The notes below the pieces were generated by a model. That model had not been told where the DNA came from. It saw only the letters and a list, made by a program, of their open reading frames with translations, and did no database searches. Shown here piece after piece: positions 10,089 to 18,785 of a DNA stretch of 64,000 bases. The position numbers and the translations under genes were made by a program. Every line of letters starts with the position of its first letter. Within the stretch, counting starts at the first letter, position 1. Source of the stretch: [Empedobacter] haloabium (lineage in GTDB: Bacteria > Pseudomonadota > Gammaproteobacteria > Burkholderiales > Burkholderiaceae_D); the NCBI GenBank assembly GCA_008011715.2, contig CP136508.1, forward strand, positions 248,001 through 312,000. Reading direction: 5' to 3'.

Positions 10089-10110
10089 TAACTGACCAAC
10101 TGGTAAGTTA
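10089..10110. promoter_or_regulatory. Palindromic operator upstream of TetR gene
   Basis: A 22-bp near-palindrome in the promoter region of the TetR gene: half-sites TAACT.ACC and GGT.AGTTA arranged symmetrically, with mismatches only at one position per arm and at the centre. It begins 46 bp upstream of the start codon and overlaps AT-rich promoter-like sequence. TetR regulators commonly bind such sites to repress themselves, so autoregulation is inferred. Confidence 0.6.
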
Positions 10111-10134
10111 CTGCCCTCCTGGCACCTTTATTTT

Positions 10135-10785
10135 ATGCAATCCGACACCAAGCCGCGCTGGGAGCGTCGCAAGGACGCCCGGCCGCAGGAACTGCTGGCC
10201 GCCGCGCTGGACCTGTTCGTCGACCGTGGCTATGCCGCCACCCGCCTGGAAGACGTGGCGCGGCGCGCCGGCGTGTCGAAAGGCACGCTGTATCTCTATT
10301 TCGAAAACAAGGAAGAGCTGTTCAAGGCCGTCGTGCGCGAGAACATCGTCGAGGTCATTGGCAAGGCCGAAAGCGATGTCGCGGCCGCTGCCGGGGCCAG
10401 TTGCAACGAACTGTTGCGCGCGATGCTGAACAAGTGGTGGTGCGAGGTCGGCTCCACCCGTGCTTCCGGCCTGGCCAAGCTGATCATGGCGGAAGCGGGC
10501 AATTTTCCGGAAATCGCCGCGTTTTACAACGACGAAGTCATCGAACGGGGTAATGGCCTGATCGCCTCCATCGTGCGGCGTGGCGTCGACAATGGCGAGT
10601 TCGCGCCCGTGGATGCGGACGTGATGACGCGCGTACTGACCGCGCCCGTGCTGATGCTGATGCTGTGGTCGCACAGCTTTTTCCCTTGCGACACCGGCAG
10701 CATCGATCCCGAAGCGTTCATGGCCGCGTTCCTGGGGCTGGTCGAGCGCGGCATCCGTGCTCCGGCGGCCGCCGTGACCGATTGA
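10135..10785 (+). CDS. TetR/AcrR-family transcriptional regulator
   Basis: A 216-residue regulator. The N-terminal TetR DNA-binding domain covers about residues 16-62, with the recognition helix in LEDVARRAGVSKGTLYLYF, a near-consensus TetR motif. The C-terminal helical ligand-binding domain (from about residue 80) has a tryptophan-rich helix LNKWWCEV, but the ligand cannot be predicted. The gene is preceded by a 22-bp palindrome at 10089-10110. The next gene (pcm-like) starts 146 bp downstream. In related genomes TetR genes next to tolC clusters often control efflux; here that is only suggestive. Confidence 0.88.
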   Translation: MQSDTKPRWERRKDARPQELLAAALDLFVDRGYAATRLEDVARRAGVSKGTLYLYFENKEELFKAVVRENIVEVIGKAESDVAAAAGASCNELLRAMLNKWWCEVGSTRASGLAKLIMAEAGNFPEIAAFYNDEVIERGNGLIASIVRRGVDNGEFAPVDADVMTRVLTAPVLMLMLWSHSFFPCDTGSIDPEAFMAAFLGLVERGIRAPAAAVTD

Positions 10786-10931
10786 TCGGTAGCATTTTTT
10801 GCACGTTCAGCCCCGATAAAGCGCAGGCTGTCGCAATTTCCCGCGTTCCGTCGCCGTTGTCGTTAATATGCCGTCCTGACCAGTTCAACGATAAAATGAC
10901 GGATTCTTATTCCTTCACCGAGTCAACCAAG

Positions 10932-11585
10932 ATGAATATCGAACAAGCCCGTTTCAATATGATCGAACAGCAGATCCGTCCGTGGGACGTGCTGGACACC
11001 GACGTTCTCGATCTGTTGATGGTCGTTAAGCGCGAAAACTTTGTACCGGAAGCCTATAAGAACCTGGCTTTCGTCGACACCGAGATCCCGCTGGCCGGTG
11101 GCGCCGCGATGCTGACGCCGAAGCTGGAAGCGCGCATTGTGCAGGACGCGGCGGTCAAGAAACACGAAAACGTGCTGCTGGTCGGCGCCGGTACCGGCTA
11201 CGTGGCCGCGCTGCTGGCGCACCGTGCCCGCCACGTGACCGCCATCGAGATCGACCCGGCGCTGAAGGCCCAGGCGGAAAAGAACCTGGCCGCCAATGGC
11301 GTGTCCAATGTAACCGTGGAACTGGGCAACGGCGCCCAGGGCTGGACCAACGGCGCGCCGTTCGACGTGATCGTCTTCACCGGCGCGCTGCCGGTGCTGC
11401 CGGAAGCCGTGCTGCAGCAGGTGAAGGTGGGCGGGCGTGTCCTGGCCATCATCGGCGAATCGCCGGTCATGTCGGCGCACCTGATCACGCGCACGGGCGA
11501 TAACGGCTACGACACCAAAAAGCTGTTCGAGACGGACGTCAAGCCGCTGGCCGCCGCCGTCACGCCGTCGCATTTCACTTTCTGA
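10932..11585 (+). CDS. Protein-L-isoaspartate O-methyltransferase family protein
   Basis: A 217-residue SAM-dependent methyltransferase of the PCMT family. It has an N-terminal helical segment (MNIEQARFNMIEQQIRPWDV), the FVPEAYKNLAFVDTEIPL region equivalent to the isoaspartyl-binding part of Pcm, and a Rossmann SAM motif VLLVGAGTGYVAALLA. It is the divergent Pcm-like version usually found beside a rhodanese and tolC in Burkholderiales, so true repair of isoaspartyl residues is not assured. An in-frame upstream ATG (10896) is possible. I chose 10932 because the family begins at MNIEQARFNMIEQQ. Confidence 0.82.
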   Translation: MNIEQARFNMIEQQIRPWDVLDTDVLDLLMVVKRENFVPEAYKNLAFVDTEIPLAGGAAMLTPKLEARIVQDAAVKKHENVLLVGAGTGYVAALLAHRARHVTAIEIDPALKAQAEKNLAANGVSNVTVELGNGAQGWTNGAPFDVIVFTGALPVLPEAVLQQVKVGGRVLAIIGESPVMSAHLITRTGDNGYDTKKLFETDVKPLAAAVTPSHFTF

Positions 11586-11604
11586 CGCATTCGGGAGAAC
11601 CGCT

Positions 11605-11928
11605 ATGCAGCACCTGACCGCTCCCGACCTGGCTGCATGGCTGGCCGACCAGGACCGTCCGCGCCCGTTCCTGCTGGACGTGCGCGAACCGTGGGAATAC
11701 GAGACCTGCCATATCGAAGGCGCCAACCTGATGCCGATGCAGACCATCCCGGGCCGTATCGACGACCTGGACGAGGATGCGGAGATCGTCTGCATCTGCC
11801 ACCACGGCGCGCGCAGCCTGCAGGTGGCGGCATTCCTGGAGCGACATGGGTTCGGCAAGGTCAGCAACCTGACCGGCGGCATCCATGCCTGGGCGCTGCA
11901 GGTCGATCCCACCCTGCCCAAGTATTAA
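11605..11928 (+). CDS. Rhodanese-domain sulfurtransferase
   Basis: A 107-residue single-domain rhodanese. The conserved DVREPWEYE motif lies at about residues 25-33 and the active-site loop CHHGAR starts at Cys65, the residue that would carry persulfide sulfur. It is cytoplasmic, with no signal peptide. It starts 19 bp after the pcm-like gene with a GGGAGAACCGCT ribosome site, so the two form an operon that probably continues toward tolC about 100 bp downstream. The physiological sulfur acceptor is unknown. Confidence 0.87.
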   Translation: MQHLTAPDLAAWLADQDRPRPFLLDVREPWEYETCHIEGANLMPMQTIPGRIDDLDEDAEIVCICHHGARSLQVAAFLERHGFGKVSNLTGGIHAWALQVDPTLPKY

Positions 11929-12032
11929 GCAGAAAGTGCATGCCGGGCGCTGGCGCGCCCGGTCGCAGGAACCGTAGCCAGTAAAAAAAACCAGACTATC
12001 CAGAACTTTTGACGACTCCAACGGAGAATGCA

Positions 12033-13382
12033 ATGCAGAGACCCCTTATCGCCGTGCTGATCGCCAGCGCCTTCATGCTCAACGCAAAGGCGGCACAGGC
12101 GGCCGATCTTATCCAAGTCTACCAGCAGGCACTTGCGAACGACGCCACCTATGCGAGCGCCCGCAATTCGCTGACGGCGGGCCAGGAGCGGGTCACCCAG
12201 GGGCGCTCGTTGCTGCTGCCGCAGGTCGGCCTGAGCGGCAGCCACGTCAAGAACAACGGCGAGTTTTCGCCCGTGAACGAAGGCGCGACGACGATCGTCA
12301 ACGGCGTGCCGAGCGTTGTCGGCAGCCGTAATGCCGACAACAGCCAGAATACCTACCAGCTGCAGTTGACGCAGCCGCTGTTCCGCTGGGCCAACTGGCA
12401 GCAGTACCAGCAGAGCAAGCTGGCCCAGGCCCAGGCCGAGGCGCAGTTCGCCCAGGCCCAGCAGGACCTGATCGTGCGCGTGGCGCAGGCTTATTTCGAC
12501 GTGCTGACGGCGCAGGACAACCTGGCCTCGATCCAGGCGCAGAAGTCCGCGACGACGGAGCAGCTGGCATCGGCCAAGCGCAATTTCGAGGTCGGCACGC
12601 AGACCATCACGGACACGCACGAGGCGCAGGCCGCGTATGACCTCGTCGTCGCCCAGGAGTTCGCCGCGATCAACGACCTGGAAGTGCGCCGCACGGCGCT
12701 GCAACAGATCATCGGCACGGCGCCGGCCTCGCTTGCCACGCTGCGCACGGGTGTGACGATCGCGCCACCGCAGCCGGCCACCATCGAGCCGTGGATTTCG
12801 TCGGCGGAGCAGCAGAACTATGGCGTCACGGTGCAGCAACTGGCGGTGGAGATCGCCAAGCGCGAGATCGAGCGCACCCGCGCCGGCCACATGCCGACCG
12901 TGGACCTGGTGGCCTCGTCCACGCGCCAGAGCCAGACGGCCTACGGCGTCACGAAGAACAACGCCATCGGCGTGCAGTGGACCGTGCCGATCTTCAGCGG
13001 TTTCCAGGTGACGAGCAAGGTGCGCGAGACGATCGCGCTGGAGGAAAAGGCGCGCAACGACCTGGAAGCGACGAAGCGCAGCGCCGCGCAGAACGCGCGC
13101 CAGGCCTACCTGGGTGTGAACAGCGGCCTGGCGCAGGTGCGCGCGCTGGAAGCGGCCGAGGTGTCGAGCAAGTCGGCGCTGGAATCGAACAAGCTGGGTT
13201 ACCAGGTCGGCGTGCGCATCAATATCGACGTGTTGAACGCCCAGCGCCAGCTGTATTCGACCCAGCGCGACCTGTCCAAGGCCCGCTACGACACGATCAT
13301 GAACGGCCTGCGCCTGAAGGCGGCGGCCGGATCGCTGAAGGAAGAGGACCTGCGGCCGATCAATGCGCTGCTGACGAATTAA
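12033..13382 (+). CDS. tolC: TolC-family outer-membrane channel protein
   Basis: A 449-residue outer-membrane efflux protein. The signal peptide runs MQRPLIAVLIASAFMLNAKA and is cleaved near AQA-ADL. Two homologous TolC repeats of long helices and beta strands follow, with characteristic segments such as YQLQLTQPLFRWANWQQYQQ in the first half and NNAIGVQWTVPIFSGFQV in the second. Trimeric TolC forms the exit duct of tripartite efflux pumps and type I secretion. The ATG at 12033 follows GGAG with 7-base spacing; an earlier in-frame TTG has no ribosome site. It ends beside a long perfect hairpin that probably terminates it. Confidence 0.92.
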   Translation: MQRPLIAVLIASAFMLNAKAAQAADLIQVYQQALANDATYASARNSLTAGQERVTQGRSLLLPQVGLSGSHVKNNGEFSPVNEGATTIVNGVPSVVGSRNADNSQNTYQLQLTQPLFRWANWQQYQQSKLAQAQAEAQFAQAQQDLIVRVAQAYFDVLTAQDNLASIQAQKSATTEQLASAKRNFEVGTQTITDTHEAQAAYDLVVAQEFAAINDLEVRRTALQQIIGTAPASLATLRTGVTIAPPQPATIEPWISSAEQQNYGVTVQQLAVEIAKREIERTRAGHMPTVDLVASSTRQSQTAYGVTKNNAIGVQWTVPIFSGFQVTSKVRETIALEEKARNDLEATKRSAAQNARQAYLGVNSGLAQVRALEAAEVSSKSALESNKLGYQVGVRINIDVLNAQRQLYSTQRDLSKARYDTIMNGLRLKAAAGSLKEEDLRPINALLTN

Positions 13383-13392
13383 GTAAACCCTT

Positions 13393-13445
13393 GGTGACAG
13401 GCACCTATCTGCGGGTCTTCGACCCGCAGATAGGTGCCTGTCACC
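13393..13445. terminator. 25-bp perfect hairpin between tolC and gloA
   Basis: Perfect inverted repeat: 25-base arms (13393-13417 and 13421-13445) with a TTC loop, beginning GGTGACAGGCACCTATCT. It lies between the convergent genes tolC and gloA. It belongs to the dispersed hairpin family of this window and shares 16 of 18 leading bases with the element at 22495. There is no long T-run, so any terminator role would rest on stem strength alone. Confidence 0.7.
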
Positions 13446-13451
13446 GGTGTT

Positions 13452-13865
13452 TCAGCTGTCGAGCCCACCACCAGCGCCCGTAAACGAGCGCTCGATCAAT
13501 TCCACCTTGTAGCCGTCCGGGTCCGTGATGAACGCGATCACCGTCGTGCCGCCCTTGACGGGGCCCGGCTCGCGCGTGACGTTGCCGCCGTTGGCGCGTG
13601 CGGCGTTGCAGGCTTCCACGATGTTTTCCGTCGAGATGGCGATATGGCCGTAGGCGGTGCCCAGCTCGTAGCTGTCCACGCCGTAGTTATAGGTCAGTTC
13701 CAGCTCCGCATGGTCCGGATTGTTGCCGTAGCCGACGAAGGCCAGCGTGTACTTGTATTCCGGATTGTCGCTGGTGCGCAGCAGCTTCATGCCGAGCACT
13801 TTGGTGTAGAAGTCGATGGAGCGCTGCAGGTCGCCGACCCGCAGCATCGTATGCAGGATGCGCAT
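13452..13865 (-). CDS. gloA: Lactoylglutathione lyase (glyoxalase I)
   Basis: A 137-residue glyoxalase I of the short metal-dependent class. The enzyme converts the methylglyoxal-glutathione hemithioacetal to S-lactoylglutathione. The [20 protein letters not shown] start carries His5, the first metal ligand. [14 protein letters not shown] supplies the Glu ligand, GHIAIST the second His, and [11 protein letters not shown] the C-terminal Glu. Length and motif order match E. coli GloA. It ends against the long hairpin shared with tolC. Confidence 0.95.
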   Translation of the reverse strand: MRILHTMLRVGDLQRSIDFYTKVLGMKLLRTSDNPEYKYTLAFVGYGNNPDHAELELTYNYGVDSYELGTAYGHIAISTENIVEACNAARANGGNVTREPGPVKGGTTVIAFITDPDGYKVELIERSFTGAGGGLDS

Positions 13866-13984
13866 GCTGAAATCTCTCTTTTGGCGGTTGAGGCTGAAGG
13901 GACCCGGCGCGAACGCGGGCTCCCGGGAGCAGCGATTGTATGCGTTTTCGGCAGCGTTCGCTGAGCGCCGCCGCGTTTGCCTTC

Positions 13985-14848
13985 TTACGGCACGCCCACC
14001 GTATTGCTGCCTTCGCGCGGCCGGTACTGGCCGTCCGCGAACACGTAGCGTGCCGTGCCGCGCTCACCGCGCTCTTCGCGGTGCCCATTCTTTTGCGACA
14101 CCACCTTGCTGTCGATCTCCAGCACCAGGTCGTAATAGGGCGCATCGGACGGCGCCAGGTGCCACTGCGCCGCGTTGTGCCAGCAGCGTTCGCGCGACTC
14201 GTCGCAATCGTCGTCGTTGTCGGAGCGGATCAGGATGCCATTGCCCGTCAGGTCCGTCACCTGGTCCGCCAGCGGGTCGAACAGCGCCAGGTGGACGGTC
14301 GTCTCGCCGCGGTTGGCCACCGTGTCCTCGACCGCCAGTCCCACCCTGTCCTGCCCCAGCGCGACCCAGCTGGTCTTGCCGATGCGGCCGTGCGAGCCCA
14401 GCCGCGCCACGTTCTCGTGCTGTCGCAGCACGCGCCATTGGCCGTCCTGCTGGCGCAGCAGGTAGAGGCTCAGGAAGCCGGGGCTGGCCTGGTCGGCGCT
14501 CGCTGTGCCATCGTCGTTTGCGCTGTCGCCGGACACCGCCAGCACCGTCTCGCCCGTCGGCAGGACCGTCGAGCTGATGCCTTCCAGCACCATGCGCCAC
14601 TGCTCGCGCGGGTTGTCGGGGTCGGGCATCGGTGCCAGCGCGTCGCCCGTCGCGACGCGGTAGCGCGCGCCGTAGACTGCCTGCATCAGCGGGGCGTAGC
14701 GGTCCTGCACCTTGGCCGGTTGCGGTTGCGGTACCGGTGCCGGCGCCGCCGGCGCGCTGGCGGCCGGGGACAGCGGGCGTTCCGGCGCCTGGCGGGAACA
14801 GGCGGAGCACAGCAGTGCCGCCAGCAACAGGGCGGTTTTCGTGCGCAT
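13985..14848 (-). CDS. Putative lipoprotein, tandem paralogue C
   Basis: A 287-residue protein that I do not recognise from a named family. A lipoprotein signal is visible: [18 protein letters not shown], with Cys17 as the likely lipidated residue. A Pro/Ala-rich linker of about 30 residues follows. The remaining globular part is shared with the two genes upstream: [55 protein letters not shown], a CxxxxxxCW pair, and a C-terminal [19 protein letters not shown]. Its ATG shares one base with the TGA of the preceding paralogue (bases 14846-14850), so the two are translationally coupled. Envelope location is inferred. Confidence 0.75.
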   Translation of the reverse strand: MRTKTALLLAALLCSACSRQAPERPLSPAASAPAAPAPVPQPQPAKVQDRYAPLMQAVYGARYRVATGDALAPMPDPDNPREQWRMVLEGISSTVLPTGETVLAVSGDSANDDGTASADQASPGFLSLYLLRQQDGQWRVLRQHENVARLGSHGRIGKTSWVALGQDRVGLAVEDTVANRGETTVHLALFDPLADQVTDLTGNGILIRSDNDDDCDESRERCWHNAAQWHLAPSDAPYYDLVLEIDSKVVSQKNGHREERGERGTARYVFADGQYRPREGSNTVGVP

Positions 14849-15753
14849 CAAATCACCGGCAGCGTGTTGGCGCCGTCGCGCAGCCGGTAGCTGCCGCGCT
14901 CGAATACATAACGTGCGCTGCCGGCGAGCGAGCGGGTGCCGGCGGCGGCGGTACCGGCCGGGGCGTCGTCCGGCACGTCGTCCTGTTCCCCCTTGATCGT
15001 CAGCACCAGTTCGTCGTAGGCGCCCGCGGCGGGCTCGAAGCGCCACATGGCCGTGCCGGACCAGCAGTGCGTCGCTTCCGGGCAGGCGCCGGAGCTGTCG
15101 GAGGCGATCAGGATGCCCTCGCCGGTCAGGTCGGTGATCTTTTCCCGGGAAGGGTCGAACAGCGACAGCCGCGTCGCCACGTAGCCCTGGCCGATCCAGT
15201 GGTGCTCGACGGCCAGCCCCGGCTTGTTACGGGACAGCATGACCCAGCGCAGCCCGCCCGCTTCGCCCATGCGCCCCAGCTGAGCCACTTCGTCATGGCG
15301 GCGCGTGACGTGCCAACGGCCGTCCTGCTGGCGCAGCAGGTAGATGCTGAGCCGGCCCGGATCGGCCAGCGATGGGCTCTCGTCGCCGTTCTCGTCCGTC
15401 GCGGTACTCGTCACGACCAGCACCGTCTCGCCGGAGGGCAGGCGCGTCGACGTGGCGGCCCGGTAGATCGTGGCGTTCGCCTTCTGAAAACTGTCGGCGC
15501 CGATGCCTTCGACCGCGCGGCCCTGAGCCGGCAGGTAGTCGTCGCCGAAGACGGCCGCCATCAGCGGCGCGTACGGATCCTTGCTGGCCGCCATCAGCGG
15601 CGCGTACGGATCCTTGCTGGCCGCCATCGCCGCCGCGCGTGCCGCCGCGGGCGAGATCGCCGGCACATCGGCCGGTCCGTTGTCATGGCGGGCGCAGCCG
15701 GGCAGCGCGACCGCCGTAGCGGCCGCCAGCAGGAACGCGAGGGCAGGCTTCAT
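14848..15753 (-). CDS. Putative lipoprotein, tandem paralogue B
   Basis: A 301-residue paralogue of its two neighbours. The signal segment MKPALAFLLAAATAVALPGC ends in a usable lipobox (LPGC, Cys20). The conserved core includes [64 protein letters not shown], a Cys pair at about ACPEATHCW and a C-terminal ARYVFERGSYRLRDGANTL. An 11-residue segment, ASKDPYAPLMA, is duplicated in tandem by a perfect 33-bp repeat (15553-15618), a recent slippage event inside the coding frame. Function unknown. Confidence 0.72.
   Translation of the reverse strand: MKPALAFLLAAATAVALPGCARHDNGPADVPAISPAAARAAAMAASKDPYAPLMAASKDPYAPLMAAVFGDDYLPAQGRAVEGIGADSFQKANATIYRAATSTRLPSGETVLVVTSTATDENGDESPSLADPGRLSIYLLRQQDGRWHVTRRHDEVAQLGRMGEAGGLRWVMLSRNKPGLAVEHHWIGQGYVATRLSLFDPSREKITDLTGEGILIASDSSGACPEATHCWSGTAMWRFEPAAGAYDELVLTIKGEQDDVPDDAPAGTAAAGTRSLAGSARYVFERGSYRLRDGANTLPVI
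15553..15618. repeat. Perfect 33-bp tandem duplication inside lipoprotein B
   Basis: Two identical, adjacent 33-bp units (15553-15585 and 15586-15618) with no mismatch. The length is a multiple of three, so the frame is kept and 11 residues are duplicated. The absence of any divergence suggests a recent event. The two other paralogues have a single copy of the DxYAPLM segment. Confidence 0.9.
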
Positions 15754-15809
15754 GTCTTGTAGTGCAAAAAAGACAATATTATAGCCGAAGACGGGCGCCA
15801 GCCGGTGGC

Positions 15810-16718
15810 TCAGATGCCCGGAATCGTGTTCGTGCCTTCGTGCACCTGATAGCGCTTGCCGTCGTACACGTAGCGCACAGCGGCGTTGAGCGATTTGCGT
15901 ATCCGTTCGACGGCTTCATCGTCCTCTTTCGGCTCGGCATCCGGATGCTTGGCGTTGGCTTCGTAGCCGGTGATCGTCAGCACGAGATCGTCGTAAACCG
16001 CATGGCCCGGCTCGAAGTGCCACTGTGCCTCGGCTTCCCAGCACGTGTCGGTGGACGGGCCGCAAGCGCCCTCGTTGCCCGAATAGACGGGAATGCTTTC
16101 GCCGACGAGGTCGGCGATCTTGTCCGCCAACGGATCGAACAGCGCCAGCAGGGTGATCGTCTGGCCTTGCCAGGTGCCCCCGTGCAGGACGGCCAGACCG
16201 ATCTTGTCCTTGGTCAGGTTGACCCATTTGAGCTCGCCAAGCTGCCCGAACGAACCAAGCGAGGCCACGCTTTCGTGCCGTTTGCGCACCTGCCATTGGC
16301 CGTCGCGCTTGTCCAGCAAGTACAGGCTGAGCAGGCCGGAAGAGGAATGGCCCGACTGCGGCTCGCCGTCGCTGTCGGCCATTTCGCCGTTCACGGCGAG
16401 CACCGTCTCGCCGGTTGGCAGCCGCGTCGAGCCGACGCCGGTGACCACCATGGGCAGACGCTTGCGCCGGTCGTCCGGATCGGCCATGTCGGCCAGCGCA
16501 TTGCCCTTGGCAGGACGGTAGTGGCTGCCGAACACAGCACGCATCAGCTCGGCGTATGTATCGGCGACCGTGGACGTGGATGCTGGCGGTGCGCTGACGG
16601 CTTCCGGAGCCGCTGCCTTGGTGATCCGGGGTGGAGCGGCCTCGGCCGGCTGCTCGCGTGAGCAGCCGGCCAGGAATATGGCGGCCACCAGGGTGGCGGC
16701 CGGAACCAGATTGTTCAT
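15810..16718 (-). CDS. Putative lipoprotein, tandem paralogue A
   Basis: A 302-residue protein, first of the three tandem paralogues in transcription order. The signal MNNLVPAATLVAAIFLAGCS has a textbook lipobox (LAGC, Cys19). The shared core reads [68 protein letters not shown], a Cys pair at about ACGPSTDTCW, AQWHFEPGHAVYDDLVLTI, and a C-terminal VRYVYDGKRYQVHEGTNTI. It differs from its neighbours by an acidic insert near the C-terminus (PDAEPKEDDEAVE). No enzyme motif is visible. The 57-bp gap to paralogue B has no obvious terminator, so one operon is likely. Confidence 0.75.
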   Translation of the reverse strand: MNNLVPAATLVAAIFLAGCSREQPAEAAPPRITKAAAPEAVSAPPASTSTVADTYAELMRAVFGSHYRPAKGNALADMADPDDRRKRLPMVVTGVGSTRLPTGETVLAVNGEMADSDGEPQSGHSSSGLLSLYLLDKRDGQWQVRKRHESVASLGSFGQLGELKWVNLTKDKIGLAVLHGGTWQGQTITLLALFDPLADKIADLVGESIPVYSGNEGACGPSTDTCWEAEAQWHFEPGHAVYDDLVLTITGYEANAKHPDAEPKEDDEAVERIRKSLNAAVRYVYDGKRYQVHEGTNTIPGI

Positions 16719-16791
16719 TGCTGTCGTTCTTAATGTAAAAGCAATGAATATAGAGCAAAACGGCCGCAGGCGCGACCGTTGGGCAAAATGC

Positions 16792-17019
16792 TCAGCCTGC
16801 CCGACGTTGCGACCGGCGGGCGAGCAGCAAGCCCAAACCGCCAAGCAGCATTGCCTAGGTGGCCGGTTCAGGAACCGGCGAGAGCAGCGCGAAGGCCGAA
16901 CCGCCGTTCTTGAAATTCACTTCGGCGAGAGTTTGGCCCCGGTCGTTCAAGTCGGCGACGGTGATATCGGTCCAGTTTTCGTTGGCGACCAGTTCGTTCA
17001 GGTCCCCGGCGGCGTGGTG
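16792..17019 (-). pseudogene. 3' remnant of a PEP-CTERM (HAF-repeat-like) protein gene
   Basis: On the minus strand this gap reads as the C-terminal end of a PEP-CTERM exported protein. It runs DLNELVANENWTDITVADLN, then DRGQTLAEVNFKNGGSAFAL, then LLSPVPEPAT, a stop, and AMLLGGLGLLLARRSQRRAG. The in-frame TAG at 16855-16857 replaces the Tyr codon usual in PEPATYAM, cutting off the membrane anchor and basic tail. No start codon or N-terminal part is present; the frame runs into the end of the dehydrogenase gene at 17020. The DLNDRGQ spacing resembles HAF-type repeats. It is a decayed fragment and is not expected to be functional. Confidence 0.75.
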
Positions 17020-18324
17020 CTACTTTGCTGTTGGCGCCACGCGCCAGATCGTATTCCCCACGTCGTCCGCCACCAGCAGCGCGCCGTCCTTCGCGACCGC
17101 CACACCGACCGGGCGGCCATTGGCCTTTTCGTTCTTGTCCAGGAAGCCCGTCAGGAAATCCTGCGGCGGGCCGGCCGGTTTGCCGTCCGCGAACGGCACA
17201 TGGACGACCTTGTAGCCGCTGTGCGGCTTGCGGTTCCACGAGCCGTGCATGCCGATGAACGCGCCACCGTGGTAGCTGGCCGGGAAAGCGCTGGCCTCGT
17301 AAAACGCCAGCCCCAGCGCGGCCGTGTGGGCGCCCAGCGCGTAGTCGGGCACGATGGCTTTGCTGACCAGGTCAGGGCGCGGTTCCTTGACGCGGGCATC
17401 CACGTTCGGACCGTACCAGCTGTACGGCCAGCCGTAGAAGCCGCCATCCTTGACGGACGTCAGGTAGTCCGGCACCAGGTCGTTGCCCAGCTCGTCGCGC
17501 TCGTTGACAACCGTCCACAGCGCCTTGGTCTTCGGTTCCCACGCCATGCCGTTCGGGTTGCGCAGGCCCGTGGCGAACAGCCGTGACTTGCCGGTGGCGC
17601 GCTCCAGTTCCCAGATGGCGGCACGGCCTTCTTCCTTCTCGATACCGTTCTCGGCCACGTTGCTGTTCGAGCCCACGGTCATGTACAGGAACTTGCCATC
17701 CGGGCTGGCGATGATGTTCTTGGTCCAGTGGTGGTTCAGCGGGCCGGCTGGCAGGCTCATCACCTTGACGCCGGCAGTGGTGATGGCCGTCTTGCCTTCC
17801 TCGTAGGTGAAGCGCATCACGGCATCGGAGTTGGCGACATAAAAATCCTTGCCGACCAGCGTCATGCCGAATGGCGAATTCAGGTTTTTCAGGAACACGG
17901 TGCGCGTCTTCGCGGCGCCATTGGCATCGACGTCGCGCAGCAACGTGATACGGTTGGCGGAGGGTGTGACGGCGCCGGCCTTTTTCATCTGCATCTGCAT
18001 GATCTTGCCCTTGATGCCCTTGCTGTCCTCGGGCTTGGGCGGCGCGTTGGTTTCGGCCACCAGCACGTCGCCGTTGGGCAGCACGTACAGCCAGCGTGGA
18101 TGGTCCAGGTTGCGCGCGTAAGCCGTGACCGTGAAGCCGGCCGGGGCGACGGGTTTTTCGTCGCCCTTCCACACGTCGACGGGTGCCACGTTGACGGTCG
18201 GGATCAGGTTTTTCTCCGGCTCCGGCAGCTTGGGGTTGGGGCCGTAGCCGACCGGGTATTGGGGGGCTTGCGCCAGTGCGGCGCCGCTGGCGAGCAGGGC
18301 GCCCAGAGCGATCATGCGATTCAT
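17020..18324 (-). CDS. PQQ-dependent sugar/sorbosone dehydrogenase-like protein
   Basis: A 434-residue secreted beta-propeller protein of the glucose/sorbosone dehydrogenase (GSDH) class. The signal peptide is [20 protein letters not shown]. Family segments include [20 protein letters not shown] near the start, [40 protein letters not shown] and a C-terminal [20 protein letters not shown]. Relatives oxidise aldoses or L-sorbosone with PQQ in the periplasm, but many members of this class have no proven activity. The remnant PEP-CTERM gene end follows directly downstream. Confidence 0.82.
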   Translation of the reverse strand: MNRMIALGALLASGAALAQAPQYPVGYGPNPKLPEPEKNLIPTVNVAPVDVWKGDEKPVAPAGFTVTAYARNLDHPRWLYVLPNGDVLVAETNAPPKPEDSKGIKGKIMQMQMKKAGAVTPSANRITLLRDVDANGAAKTRTVFLKNLNSPFGMTLVGKDFYVANSDAVMRFTYEEGKTAITTAGVKVMSLPAGPLNHHWTKNIIASPDGKFLYMTVGSNSNVAENGIEKEEGRAAIWELERATGKSRLFATGLRNPNGMAWEPKTKALWTVVNERDELGNDLVPDYLTSVKDGGFYGWPYSWYGPNVDARVKEPRPDLVSKAIVPDYALGAHTAALGLAFYEASAFPASYHGGAFIGMHGSWNRKPHSGYKVVHVPFADGKPAGPPQDFLTGFLDKNEKANGRPVGVAVAKDGALLVADDVGNTIWRVAPTAK

Positions 18325-18336
18325 GGGACTCCTTTG

Positions 18337-18627
18337 TCAGTCGCGCTTGATTTCGGGCAGGGGCTTGGCCTGGGCATCGTCATTGCCGGGGGGAGCTTTC
18401 TGGATGCCGCGGGTTTCGCGCAAGTCCGTGTCGACCAGGCCCTGGTCGATGTCGCGCGCGGCCTGCTCGATGCGGGTGCGCGGGCGCTGGTGTTCCACGC
18501 CCTGGGTCGATTCGTCACGCTCGTGCGGCAGGCGCTTGCCGCCCGTCTGGCCCACTTCGACGTCGGTGTTGACCTGGCGGTCCTTCTGGTTCGGCGCGCC
18601 GTTGACGTTGCTGTCGTTGCTGCTCAT
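18337..18627 (-). CDS. Small hydrophilic hypothetical protein
   Basis: A 96-residue protein, very rich in Asp, Gln, Arg, Asn and Glu, with no hydrophobic segment and no cysteine (for example NGAPNQKDRQVNTDVEVGQT). It is probably largely disordered and cytoplasmic. It lies 12 bp upstream of the sugar-dehydrogenase gene on the same strand, which suggests cotranscription. A GGACCTTATC stretch precedes the ATG. I do not recognise the family. The frame is supported by its fit between neighbours rather than by motifs. Confidence 0.6.
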   Translation of the reverse strand: MSSNDSNVNGAPNQKDRQVNTDVEVGQTGGKRLPHERDESTQGVEHQRPRTRIEQAARDIDQGLVDTDLRETRGIQKAPPGNDDAQAKPLPEIKRD

Positions 18628-18785
18628 GATAAGGTCCTTCCCAAAAAACTTAACTGAATCACATCATATCGACGAATGTCCGCGTTGGTCGCGCGCTTGA
18701 ACTGTTGGTTTATCGCCATTGTCGTGGTGCATTTTTTGCATGGAATGCGTACGATGGCGTTTTGACTCTCGCAGCGGGACCCAGC

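Noticed and set aside
16868..17239. Minus-strand frame of 123 codons spanning the end of the dehydrogenase gene
   Set aside because: It is in another frame from both the dehydrogenase and the PEP-CTERM remnant and has shadow-type Arg/Gly-rich composition.
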